The notes under the pieces were generated by a model, which saw only the letters and a list, made by a program, of their open reading frames with translations, ran no database searches and was not told where the DNA came from. Of a DNA stretch of 64,000 nt, positions 11,098 through 20,820 are shown piece by piece. The stretch's first letter is position 1. Each line of letters starts with the position of its first letter. Location of the stretch: NCBI GenBank assembly GCA_025602905.1, contig JAHLKI010000034.1:182335-246334 (forward strand). The letters are read 5' to 3'. The stretch comes from Phlyctochytrium arcticum. Its lineage: Eukaryota; Chytridiomycota; Chytridiomycetes; Chytridiales; Chytridiaceae. The translations under genes and the position numbers were made by a program.

Positions 11098-12430
11098 GAT
11101 TGCAACTCCTTGTAGGTCTCCTTCCGGTCCTCGGAGACGTTGTAGGGGGGAAAAGTTGGTTTGGGCGTGAATCAATCACCCCGGTCGCTACTTGCAAAGG
11201 CCTCGTTTTGCGAATTTGCGAACATTGGATTTACGAAGCTGTTGTTAAGGCAACCAGCTCACGTGATCTCCAGTCCAAAAGTCCAAAAGTTGAAAGTCTG
11301 GCGGCTCGCCTTGCATGAGCTCTTTGACGAACACCAGCGAACGCCGTGTGGTTTATATTTGGCCGTCCCATAATAAAGCAATTGGTTGGGCGTTGATGAG
11401 TTGGAGAGAACAGCTGGGACAAATCAGGGACAGCTAGCGACAAGTCATTTTCTTCTTCAGTAGCGAAAGATCTACTTCAGGCATCAGACAACCTCAAGCG
11501 GCAAGGTCATGAACCTTCCTTCATAAGCTGCTCCGTGTTCCTTGAGATTTTGACTTTTCATGCGCGGAGCGTCCGAGCGGGGTTGGCTTTTCCCAAGAAT
11601 TTACAGAGGGTGCATATATTCAGCTCCGCCCGCATGAGCTTGCTTCGCTCAATCAGCATGATAAATATCAAGGGCCTGCTCAGATTTGTCTCTAGTTGCT
11701 CAGATTTGCAGCGAGGGTAAGGATCTGGACAGACACGTTGATGTGTCATGGAACTTGGAAGTTTTCCAGGTTTCATCCTGCTATGTTCTGTCCAAGCACA
11801 CCGTGATGCCCCATCTGCTGAAAGGCGTGGTCGCTGCATTTCCAGCCCAGCATAGCCGTATTTTTTTAGCAAGTTCTGCTCGGATCAACAGCTGCAGTGT
11901 GCAAAGCTGGCATGCACAGAGCCTATTTTTTGATCAACACCCTACATACAATAATAGGCCGAAGTTCTTGAGTACATTCCGACTCAATAGGAATTCATGA
12001 ACCGTTTATTTTTATAACTTGCCAGAAAAGTCACCACCACAGGCGACGGAGATGCGGCCATGTGTTCAATATGTACGAGGTGGACCAGGTGCTTGAAATA
12101 CACCTGACGCACACTACCCACGTTTCCTCATACGCACTTTTTCCGGTACTCGAGGACTCGAGTACATACTTTGATGAAAGCTTGGGAAAGTCATGGATGA
12201 AATGCATGCATCAAGAAGCAATTAAAACGTGGTCCGCTCAGGAAAGATCTTGGTCCGGTCACCATCTGGTGCGACGTGCATCAACATAACCGGGCCAAAT
12301 GCGAACAAAGCGGCACTGTGGAGTCTCCTGCGGAACGCGTTGGGCACGCTCAGTTGACGCGGGGTTCACTGATGCGCACACAAAAGGAGGACAACTCTAC
12401 CTCAGCGGGCCAACTATGGGGATGGTATCT
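11098..12430. other. Intergenic between divergent genes
   Basis: This is the divergent promoter region of eIF3e (minus) and the Vps62-family gene (plus). I see no domain-bearing frame. Confidence 0.5.
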
Positions 12431-12438
12431 TATAAAAG
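12431..12438 (+). promoter_or_regulatory. TATA box of the Vps62-family gene
   Basis: TATAAAAG lies 74 nt upstream of the ATG at 12505, well placed for a core promoter. Confidence 0.55.
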
Positions 12439-12504
12439 ACGACGGGAGGGGGTCGATTCTCCTCCGGTATCCCTCAACCCTCATAGAACGCAGTACCCAT
12501 CATC

Positions 12505-13662
12505 ATGAAGGGCCTTGGAGCTACCTGTGCTTTGTTGTTGTCATCAGTCGCATTGGTGACAGCCGTCCCCACACAACATCGAAGAGCCGATGACTGCTCG
12601 GTCCCAGATTTTGTTGTGAAGCATGGTAAGTACACACGGTCTTGGTTGCCTTGAAGCTTCATACATTTGGCTCATCCCCTTTTCCAATGTGAATCAGCTC
12701 CAATCACCTTTCTGCACAAGGATGACAAGTACAAGGGCGGGAAAATTGCCGACTTCCTGAAGGTCACAAACATTCTGGGACAAGACCGCAAACCCGCCGA
12801 AGGACCTTCCCCTCGCACCTTATCCAACATCAACAAATATTCCGACAAAACTTACCTTTCGGCTCCAGATGATGTGGAGAAGGACCCCCAATGGATGCTC
12901 GGCGTGGACAACCCAGATTCAACCCTCATTGTGGTCCCAAAAGAGAATAACATTGTCGATGCATTTTGGTTCATGTGGTACCCTTACAACTTTGGGCCCG
13001 CTGTCTTTGGCAAGCGATTTGGAAATCACGTTGGGGACTGGGAACACATTATGGTCCGTTTCGAGAACTCCAAGCCTACCTCCGTGTACTATTCTGCTCA
13101 TGATGGCGGGTATGCAGTCACCTGGAACGCAGCCCGAAAAATCGGTGATCGTCCCATTGGATACGTTGCAAGAGGAACACATGCAAACTACCCCAACAAT
13201 GGCCGAGACGGCAAGCATGCTTACACCATCCCATTGGGACTTTTGGCGGACTACACCACCGATGAGAAATCCGGAGTCAAGCCATGGGATCTCAACGAGA
13301 ATAGGCTCTCCTACTGCCTAAAAAACGACGTCTTCACCCCCGCCTCAACACCAAACTCTCCACCTCTACCAATTGAATGGCTCTCCTACGCTGGACGTTG
13401 GGGAGACCAGGAGCTCGTGTCGAGTGATCCGCGACAGTACAACATCTTTGGTCAAAAGCACTATGTTACCGGCCCACAAGGTCCCAACTTCAAAAATCTT
13501 ATGCGAAAGGATGTTTGCGGCAAATCCAACGGCAAGTGTGATGTTGACGATAAGAACAAGAACCCGACAGTCTGGGATGAAATCTTCCCCAAGAAGAACC
13601 TTCTTGGAAACGACACCGACCCCGAATTCTTGAACGAAGGAGACGATTTCTCCTTCCCTTAG
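12505..13662 (+). CDS. Secreted Vps62-family protein
   Basis: Two exons, 12505-12625 and 12698-13662, with a 72-nt intron (GTAAGT...AATCAG); 361 aa. Residues 1-21 form a signal peptide (MKGLGATCALLLSSVALVTA) followed by a QHRRA dibasic site, so the protein is probably secreted. The body matches the Vps62 / DUF946 family: DAFWFMWYPYNFG, NHVGDWEHIMVRF, YYSAHDGG, YVARGTHANYP and YAGRWGD. Yeast Vps62 was named from vacuolar sorting phenotypes; the biochemical role of the family is not settled. The His/Asp-rich conserved blocks suggest a metal-binding or enzymatic fold, but that is inference. The signal peptide sits on its own exon. The exon join restores HAPITF across the intron. Confidence 0.9.
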
Positions 13663-14303
13663 CTTCCTAGTCATCGTGCTTGAAAAACCCTCTGTTACGG
13701 TAGTTTCTCTAGATCCTCATAGCACCCTTTTTCCACTCGAGTAAAACAGCATCCTTAGAATAAAAATAGAATAATAGAACATGATCAAAATAATCTCAAG
13801 ACTCAAGAGCCGCTCTTTCTTTCCGCAAATGTTTTGGAGCACACGACTCTGCGGCTCTGCGACTCTGTTGGTAAGTTTGTGTAACTTTGGAAAGAACGTT
13901 ACACCAAAGGTTAACCAGCAAAACAAGACGAAATGAACATTTCGAAAGTCGGGAAAAATGTTAAACCCAATTAGAAGTTGAGCCAAAATTGCAAATGAAA
14001 AAGTTTGAGTTTGAAAGGTTTACTTTGTTAAAGTGTAGGAAAGTGTAGGAAGTGTATATACAACGATGCAATGGGATGCATATCTACAAGAAGAAGGGGG
14101 GGAAGAGACCCTTTTTTTGTACAAGACTATGTGTGTTTTGGGCGAAATGAGAATTTACAAGCCAAAGATGTGAAGGGAGGAGGGAGGATGAGGTACAGAA
14201 TAGATAGGGGGGAAGTTGGTCACGACAGAAACGGAAGGGGTATGGAGGGTGATGGACGTTTCATCGGAGAAGGTGTGGTGGGAAGAAGATGAGAGATGAG
14301 AAT
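13663..14303. other. Convergent intergenic spacer
   Basis: Lies between the 3' ends of the Vps62-family gene and secreted-protein copy 1. The right part (from about 14030) is the purine-rich 3' flank, partly shared with copy 2. No gene is seen. Confidence 0.4.
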
Positions 14304-15695
14304 CTACTCGGCGTCGTCGGGGTTGGGCTTGCCGGCACCATCGTCCTCAGCGTCAGCGAGAGTGGCAACATCGTCGTCTTCGTGGCCAGCGTCACGGCGA
14401 GCCAGGTAGCGGCGGGCGGTTGCACCGAGAGCCTTAGCAAGACCGGGAGCAAGAGCAGCATTCTTGTTGGTCTTGAGAGAGTTGTTCTTCATGCCAAAGA
14501 CTTCAGGGGTGGCGAGACCGTCCTTGGTGGCAACACCCTGCTGGGTAAGACCGGCCTTGGCGAACTTGGGGAGGAAAGCGTCGCGGATGGCAGTGTAGTC
14601 GACGTTGGTAACATAGGTGTTGGTGAATTGGCGCTTGGCGTTGTCGTTGAGGACGACGGCGTACTTCTGGCCTTCAAAGACTCCGTTGGCACCCTTGGCG
14701 GCTCCAGCATCGAGCGCAGACTGAGCAGCCTTGTTCTCCTTGATGGCGGCGGCTTCGGCCTTCTTGACAGCGTTCTCGACCTGGCCTCGGAGGTTGTTTC
14801 GCTGGGCAATGACGTTGGCGGGCTCAGCGTCCTTCAGGAGACCACCGTTACCAGTGTAGGACTGAAGTTCGATACGGGCCTTGAGCTGGGCACCGACGGC
14901 ATCGGGCTGTTGACCACGGTAACCAGAGTGGGTAGAGTCGATGTGGGCGGTGTCGAAGGAGTCGGAGTAGAACAAGGCGGCGTTGAACTTGACCGAGGAT
15001 TGCTGACGAGAGCGGAGGCGGGCACCCTTGGGAGCGGCAATCTCAAAGTTGGAGCAGACAGAGTAGGTACGGGGCTCAACCGAGTGCCAGTACAATTGCA
15101 TGAGGCAACCAGCTCCGGGGCCACAGACGTTGGGGAAGTCGGCGGGGACAGTGAAGTTGGGACGGTTCTGGGCGTAACCTCCACCACAGGGGAAGCGAGA
15201 GATGGGAGCAACTTGGGGGGTAGCGGCCTTCATGTCGGACCAGATGTTGACCTCGCACTCTCCGTCGTGGGGGTTGTTGAACTGAAGTGGGATCTCGACG
15301 GTCTGACCGGCGGTGACAGACATGAGAGGGGCGGTGGCAATACCGTCAGTTCGGCAGGGTGTCATGTCGAGAGCAGCTTCCTTGGCAGTGTTACGCTTGT
15401 TGGCCTCGTTGTCAATGTTGGATCGAAGGAAGTTGTCGTTGTTGTTCTTCTCCTGGGCGACGAGCTTGGCGATACCGAAGGTGGATGGGACTTGGTAGGC
15501 AAAGATGTTGGCATTCTGGCGACGGGCAAGACCCTTGAGAGAACCGTCACGACCGGCAGCCAAAGCGGGGTTCTTCTGGAGCTGAGTGTCGGCGAAACCG
15601 TTGCCCTTCTTGGAAGCAATGCGCATATCAGCGGTGGCGGAGCCAATGGCACCGAGCAGGACGATGGCCTGAACAATAGATTGTTGGGATGGCAT
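14304..15695 (-). CDS. Secreted Cys-containing protein, copy 1
   Basis: A single exon of 463 aa, not recognised as a named family. Residues 1-22 (MPSQQSIVQAIVLLGAIGSATA) are a clear signal peptide. A central domain (about residues 110-220) has paired Cys blocks: TPCRTDG, TAGQTVEIPLQFNNPHDGECEVNIWSD, RFPCGGGYAQ, NVCGPGAGCLMQLYWHS and YSVCSNFE. This resembles the beta-sandwich of chitin-binding type-4/LPMO-like secreted proteins, but there is no N-terminal His. A helical Ala/Lys-rich region follows, and the C-terminus is acidic (EDDDVATLADAEDDGAGKPNPDDAE). It is predicted to be extracellular or cell-wall associated. The protein is identical to the second copy at 19243-20634, and about 90 nt of 5' leader and the 3' flank are also shared. 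The leader is rich in (CCA)n on the coding strand. A TATA box lies about 200 nt upstream. Confidence 0.85.
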   Translation of the reverse strand: MPSQQSIVQAIVLLGAIGSATADMRIASKKGNGFADTQLQKNPALAAGRDGSLKGLARRQNANIFAYQVPSTFGIAKLVAQEKNNNDNFLRSNIDNEANKRNTAKEAALDMTPCRTDGIATAPLMSVTAGQTVEIPLQFNNPHDGECEVNIWSDMKAATPQVAPISRFPCGGGYAQNRPNFTVPADFPNVCGPGAGCLMQLYWHSVEPRTYSVCSNFEIAAPKGARLRSRQQSSVKFNAALFYSDSFDTAHIDSTHSGYRGQQPDAVGAQLKARIELQSYTGNGGLLKDAEPANVIAQRNNLRGQVENAVKKAEAAAIKENKAAQSALDAGAAKGANGVFEGQKYAVVLNDNAKRQFTNTYVTNVDYTAIRDAFLPKFAKAGLTQQGVATKDGLATPEVFGMKNNSLKTNKNAALAPGLAKALGATARRYLARRDAGHEDDDVATLADAEDDGAGKPNPDDAE

Positions 15696-15890
15696 GTTGT
15701 TGGTTGTTGTTGTGGTGGTGGAAGGGGTTGATGTGGTGGTGGTGGTGGTTGATGAAGAAGAAGGAGAAGTGGTCGAAGGAGATGAGCCCGAAGGGAGTTG
15801 CTTGTGGTTGCAGAGGCAGGGAAGAGGAGAAGAGGAGAAGAGGAGGAGAGTTGGTGAGGAATCTGGAAAGGGAGGGCCGGGAAGGCATCA

Positions 15891-15897
15891 TTTTATA
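15891..15897 (-). promoter_or_regulatory. TATA box of secreted-protein copy 1
   Basis: TATAAAA on the minus strand, about 200 nt upstream of the ATG at 15695. Copy 2 has the equivalent box at a similar distance. Confidence 0.45.
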
Positions 15898-18286
15898 GGA
15901 CTTTGCTCGCCCCGGGGAGGGGATAGTAAACTACGGCGAGTTGAGTTGTGCGCCGGAGCTCAAAGTCGGCTGGCCGTTCATTGGCAATACGCGTAGACGC
16001 GCATCGGACGCGTCAAAGCCGGCCGACCAATTTCGCTGGCCGTTTCTGAAACTAACGGTCGAGTCACGGCGTTGCGGGCGCCACTCTGAATGGAGAGCCG
16101 GCCAGTCAAAACGGGTCGCCCGGCAATAGCAAAGCGACAAATTGCTTCATCAAACGGTCGGCATTAGGCCGGCGGGCAGCCCGACAACGAATGCGAGCAA
16201 AAGAATGTTGGCATGTTCCAGTTTCGTTTCAGAGCTTCCTCGGCAGTGAGCCCCTGGATGTAAAGAAAAAAAGGCATAGATGCCTCTCTATGTGAAGGAA
16301 AAAATGGCATAGATGCCTATCTAACCCCTCCATGTATGAGCCGCATGTATGGCCGCAAACTGCCCAACGTAGCTGTTCTTTGGAATGTTGTTGGCCGTCT
16401 CTTTTCTGAAACATTAAATCCTGGAAGCGTTATTTTCGCTATGTGGAGTTCTCAATTGATGATGTAAAAGGGTTTCTAGGAAGTTTACCGTACTAGTTTC
16501 AATTGGAACAGGCTGCTCAGCTGCGGCCTTGTCCCATCCGCATCCATCCGCATGTTTTCAGACATTCCCATTTGGGAGGGAGACATGCAGTTTCTGGTGC
16601 ACCTGTATCGTCGCATATACGGCGTTCGATGCTTGAGCTTGTCCGCCGTACTTATCTTTATTCCCTCGCTTAATTTTGTGGTAAGGACGCACTGCTTAGA
16701 CCCCGCTATCGTCCTTAGTCACTGACCTGCACGAACCATATCCGCTGGAACATTCTGCTCATCTGCTCATCAGATGTCTCTACGACCTGTGAGGTGCATG
16801 CAGCGGGGGGTGAGAAGGGGGATATTTAATTTCCTCCGTGCTGAAGGTCAAAGCTCTCTTATTCAGCATCTGACTACCAAGGTAAGATATCCGAAGCTAT
16901 GGTATCTTAGGGGCTGGGGATGAATCTTCGCTCCACCGTGCGCGTGAAAAGCATTTGGGATACATAGTTTCTTCCAGAGTCATTAACCGAGAATGAATGA
17001 ATCAAATTGATAGCATCTATGTTTTCCTTCTTTACCAGAAACAATTAAGAAATCCCTGTCCCGCTTATGAATTGAAGCGGTCCCGCACAATTTCGGATGC
17101 AAGTTCATGTAAAAGCGAGCATTGCCAATACCTACTTCATGTAATTCGACTTCATATATCTTGCAGGATGCAGGCAGTTACTAAGAGGCCATCAATGTAC
17201 TTGGTGATAATTTAGAAGCAAGGTGCCGTCTCATGAACCCCAAAAGATTGACTTGTAAATCTCAACAATAAAGAACGATTGTCGATATAAGTTACACTCA
17301 AATGAAAGTCAAAGTAGATAACATTCTAGAGTTTAATCAGTAGCCCTTTCGAATAGGTTTGGCAAAAAGGTATTGTGGTCGAGATAGAACAAACAAAACG
17401 GAAGCAGCTTGACCTTACGTGTTTTTCGGAGATATACAAGAAATGCAGTCTCAAGGAACAGTGCTCGTTATTTACTGAGAATCCATTCTTTCAAAGATAC
17501 ATTTGCTCTGGACGGTTAGACAAGCCTAGGCCAAGTCATACAACTGTTTACAGAAGTAGACGAATTGTATTACATGCCAGCACTATCTAAAAAGCATGTA
17601 TGATTTTGATGCGGCTTTCTCGTTAGCCTGGTTGATGAGATTGCATCTGCTCGGGCAGCTGTCATCCGGACCATTTCCAGACTTTAGCATAGCACTTTCT
17701 GTGACTTGCCATGTGTCGGCTTGATGATAGGAAATGTTGAAATCCCCGCTAATTAGTGACTACACACTTTGGGCCCGTTGGTCTGATGTGCACCGACCTG
17801 CGAGTGCCAGCCCATTCTTCAGTTCCCTCGCATATATTTCTGCTGCGGACTTCATCAGGTCGGCGGTATGCACGGTGGGTGTTGGTTGAATAAAAAGTGC
17901 TGCGCGGCAAACAACTCCCGTGGGGTTGTTGGACAATTCTCCCGGCACACTATACAAAACGAACATCTCCTCGACGATACCATCTTCTTCTGCGGACCTT
18001 CCGTCCTTGAATTGACGGGAAGAAACCAACAAGAAAAGACAGTACTCTCCGATTTCCGATGTTTTCCGACTATCCAGATTTAAAACTCCGCTGGCCCAGC
18101 CGCGCCAGACGAGCACTCACCGCGTCATGGCATCTATCCTGTTTTAGGCTGTTAAGCACCTCAATTAAGGGCTGCTGCGTCCAAAAGCGGAATAAAACCT
18201 TGTCGCGCTGGGGTAACGTATGTGAGGAGGAACGCGTCCCGGCACCAAAAAGTCGACTACGGGAATGTCGTGCATTTCAGCGGCCA
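15898..18286. other. Intergenic, no gene recognised
   Basis: Long stretch between the duplicated secreted-protein genes. Open frames are short and without recognisable motifs. It holds a small duplicated palindromic block near 16270. Confidence 0.45.
16268..16322. repeat. Two-copy direct repeat with palindromic core
   Basis: Two near-identical units of about 37 bp, each containing the palindrome GGCATAGATGCC preceded by an A-run. This could be a tandem protein-binding site; nothing more is visible. Confidence 0.5.
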
Positions 18287-18290
18287 GGGA

Positions 18291-18520
18291 CATGCACATA
18301 CGCTACAGACACCGGACGTGGCCAGAAACGAATTCGTTGGATGATTCTAGTGTGGTGGTTTCTTTTCTTGATAGTTTTTAAATTGGTGTGGGCTGCCAGC
18401 GAATGGTTTTTAGCTCTCCCTAAGCCGAACCCCATGGGAAAAACGTTCATACGTTACAGACACCGGACGTAGCCAAAAACGAATTCGTTAAACGATTCTG
18501 GCGCAGTGGTTTCTTATGCT
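18291..18520. repeat. Direct repeat, two copies about 150 bp apart
   Basis: Blocks at about 18296-18370 and 18446-18518 share GACACCGGACGT, a CGAATTCGTT core and the following GATTCT...GTGGTTTCTT. They differ by scattered substitutions, so this is an old local duplication. Confidence 0.6.
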
Positions 18521-18661
18521 TGTATGGTCAATCATGCGAATGATGGCTCATCCCACACATCAGAGGCGACTTTGGAAAGTTGGCGATTGCCTAGTCAAGC
18601 CATTCACTGTACAGTCCACAACATGATCATTGATGAGTGAAGTAACGAGAATGATTGTGGC

Positions 18662-18811
18662 TTGGCAATGTCTCCAAATTACGCGCCAAGATTGTTCCTA
18701 TCTACGACTGTTTGGCAATGTCTCCAAATTACACGCCAAGATTGTTTTCCATCTACAGCTTTTGGCAATGTCTCCAAATTACATGCCAAGATCAGTTCCA
18801 TCCACTGAAAC
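18662..18811. repeat. Three tandem 50-bp repeats
   Basis: Units start at 18662, 18712 and 18762, an exact 50-bp period. Each contains TTGGCAATGTCTCCAAATTA followed by GCCAAGAT, so each carries a TTGGC...GCCAA dyad spaced by about 18 nt. They sit about 430 bp beyond the 3' end of secreted-protein copy 2 (stop at 19243). The role is unknown. Confidence 0.8.
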
Positions 18812-19242
18812 TTGTGATTGGTCACGCAAAGTTACAAGAGAATGAATTTGAGGTGAGCAAAGAGTTTGCGCAAGAGTTTGAGAAGCTTAATTGTAACCAA
18901 CAGATTGAATGACAAGAATGGATCAAGTGGGCAAAGGAGTTGAGTGCAGTTATTCTTTTGTTCTTTGTTATTGTGAGCATATACAGTAAAAGGAAAGTGT
19001 AAAGTGTAAGAAGCGTATATACAGTGTATGCCTCCCCAATTTATACAATCAGAATCAAGAAGTCAGAGGGAAGGGGGTGTGTACAAGACAATGTGCAAGA
19101 GTCGGCAAAAATATACAGGCCGGAAGGGGAAGAGAGAAGTGGCAGAATGTTGGTCACGATGGGAATTGGGGGGATGATGAGATGTGAGAGAGACCCGTCG
19201 GATAGGATAAGGTGTGGTGGGAAGAAGATGAGAGATGAGAAT

Positions 19243-20634
19243 CTACTCGGCGTCGTCGGGGTTGGGCTTGCCGGCACCATCGTCCTCAGCGTCAGCGAGA
19301 GTGGCAACATCGTCGTCTTCGTGGCCAGCGTCACGGCGAGCCAGGTAGCGGCGGGCGGTTGCACCGAGAGCCTTAGCAAGACCGGGAGCAAGAGCAGCAT
19401 TCTTGTTGGTCTTGAGAGAGTTGTTCTTCATGCCAAAGACTTCAGGGGTGGCGAGACCGTCCTTGGTGGCAACACCTTGCTGGGTAAGACCGGCCTTGGC
19501 GAACTTGGGGAGGAAAGCGTCGCGGATGGCAGTGTAGTCGACGTTGGTGACATAGGTGTTGGTGAATTGGCGCTTGGCGTTGTCGTTGAGGACGACGGCG
19601 TACTTCTGGCCTTCAAAGACTCCGTTGGCACCCTTGGCGGCTCCAGCATCGAGCGCAGACTGAGCAGCCTTGTTCTCCTTGATGGCGGCGGCTTCGGCCT
19701 TCTTGACAGCGTTCTCGACCTGGCCTCGGAGGTTGTTTCGCTGGGCAATGACGTTGGCGGGCTCGGCATCCTTCAGGAGACCACCGTTACCAGTGTAGGA
19801 CTGAAGTTCGATACGGGCCTTGAGCTGGGCACCGACGGCATCGGGCTGTTGACCACGGTAACCAGAGTGGGTAGAGTCGATGTGGGCGGTGTCGAAGGAG
19901 TCGGAGTAGAACAAGGCGGCGTTGAACTTGACCGAGGATTGCTGACGAGAGCGGAGGCGGGCACCCTTGGGAGCGGCAATCTCAAAGTTGGAGCAAACAG
20001 AGTAGGTACGGGGCTCAACCGAGTGCCAGTACAATTGCATGAGGCAACCAGCTCCGGGGCCACAGACGTTGGGGAAGTCGGCGGGGACAGTGAAGTTGGG
20101 ACGGTTCTGGGCGTAACCTCCACCACAGGGGAAGCGAGAGATGGGAGCAACTTGGGGGGTAGCGGCCTTCATGTCGGACCAGATGTTGACCTCGCACTCT
20201 CCGTCGTGGGGGTTGTTGAACTGAAGTGGGATCTCGACGGTCTGACCGGCGGTGACAGACATGAGAGGGGCGGTGGCAATACCGTCAGTTCGGCAGGGTG
20301 TCATGTCGAGAGCAGCTTCCTTGGCAGTGTTACGCTTGTTGGCCTCGTTGTCAATGTTGGATCGAAGGAAGTTGTCGTTGTTGTTCTTCTCCTGGGCGAC
20401 GAGCTTGGCGATACCGAAGGTGGATGGGACTTGGTAGGCAAAGATGTTGGCATTCTGGCGACGGGCAAGACCCTTGAGAGAACCGTCACGACCGGCAGCC
20501 AAAGCGGGGTTCTTCTGGAGCTGAGTGTCGGCGAAACCGTTGCCCTTCTTGGAAGCAATGCGCATATCAGCGGTGGCGGAGCCAATGGCACCGAGCAGGA
20601 CGATGGCCTGAACAATAGATTGTTGGGATGGCAT
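19243..20634 (-). CDS. Secreted Cys-containing protein, copy 2
   Basis: A 463-aa single-exon gene encoding the same protein as the gene at 14304-15695: signal peptide, Cys-rich central beta-type domain, Ala/Lys helical region and acidic tail. The frame is open further upstream to 20904, but I chose the ATG at 20634 because it matches copy 1 and begins the signal peptide. The differences I can find (for example at 19478, 19549, 19764, 19767 and 19995) are all synonymous. Homology covers the coding region, about 90 nt of 5' leader and the immediate 3' flank, then breaks down. Both copies keep a TATA box at a similar position, so both are probably expressed. Confidence 0.85.
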   Translation of the reverse strand: MPSQQSIVQAIVLLGAIGSATADMRIASKKGNGFADTQLQKNPALAAGRDGSLKGLARRQNANIFAYQVPSTFGIAKLVAQEKNNNDNFLRSNIDNEANKRNTAKEAALDMTPCRTDGIATAPLMSVTAGQTVEIPLQFNNPHDGECEVNIWSDMKAATPQVAPISRFPCGGGYAQNRPNFTVPADFPNVCGPGAGCLMQLYWHSVEPRTYSVCSNFEIAAPKGARLRSRQQSSVKFNAALFYSDSFDTAHIDSTHSGYRGQQPDAVGAQLKARIELQSYTGNGGLLKDAEPANVIAQRNNLRGQVENAVKKAEAAAIKENKAAQSALDAGAAKGANGVFEGQKYAVVLNDNAKRQFTNTYVTNVDYTAIRDAFLPKFAKAGLTQQGVATKDGLATPEVFGMKNNSLKTNKNAALAPGLAKALGATARRYLARRDAGHEDDDVATLADAEDDGAGKPNPDDAE

Positions 20635-20813
20635 GTTGTTGGTTGTTGTGGTGGTGGTGGAAGGGGTTGATGTGGTGGTGGTGGTGGTTGATGAAGAAGG
20701 AGAAGAAGAAGGGCTGCCCGAGATGAAGAGTAGGGTGCGGGTGCGGAGGAGAAGACCGGAAGAAGGTGGGAGAGTTGGTGAGGAGTCTGGGGAAGGGCGG
20801 AGAAGCTGGACGC

Positions 20814-20820
20814 TTTTATA
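20814..20820 (-). promoter_or_regulatory. TATA box of secreted-protein copy 2
   Basis: TATAAAA on the minus strand, about 180 nt upstream of the ATG at 20634, paralogous to the box at copy 1. Confidence 0.45.

Noticed and set aside
14289..15731. Plus-strand ORF of 480 aa, and its twin at 19024-20670
   Set aside because: Antisense shadow of the secreted-protein genes; the minus-strand products have a signal peptide and paired Cys blocks, these do not.
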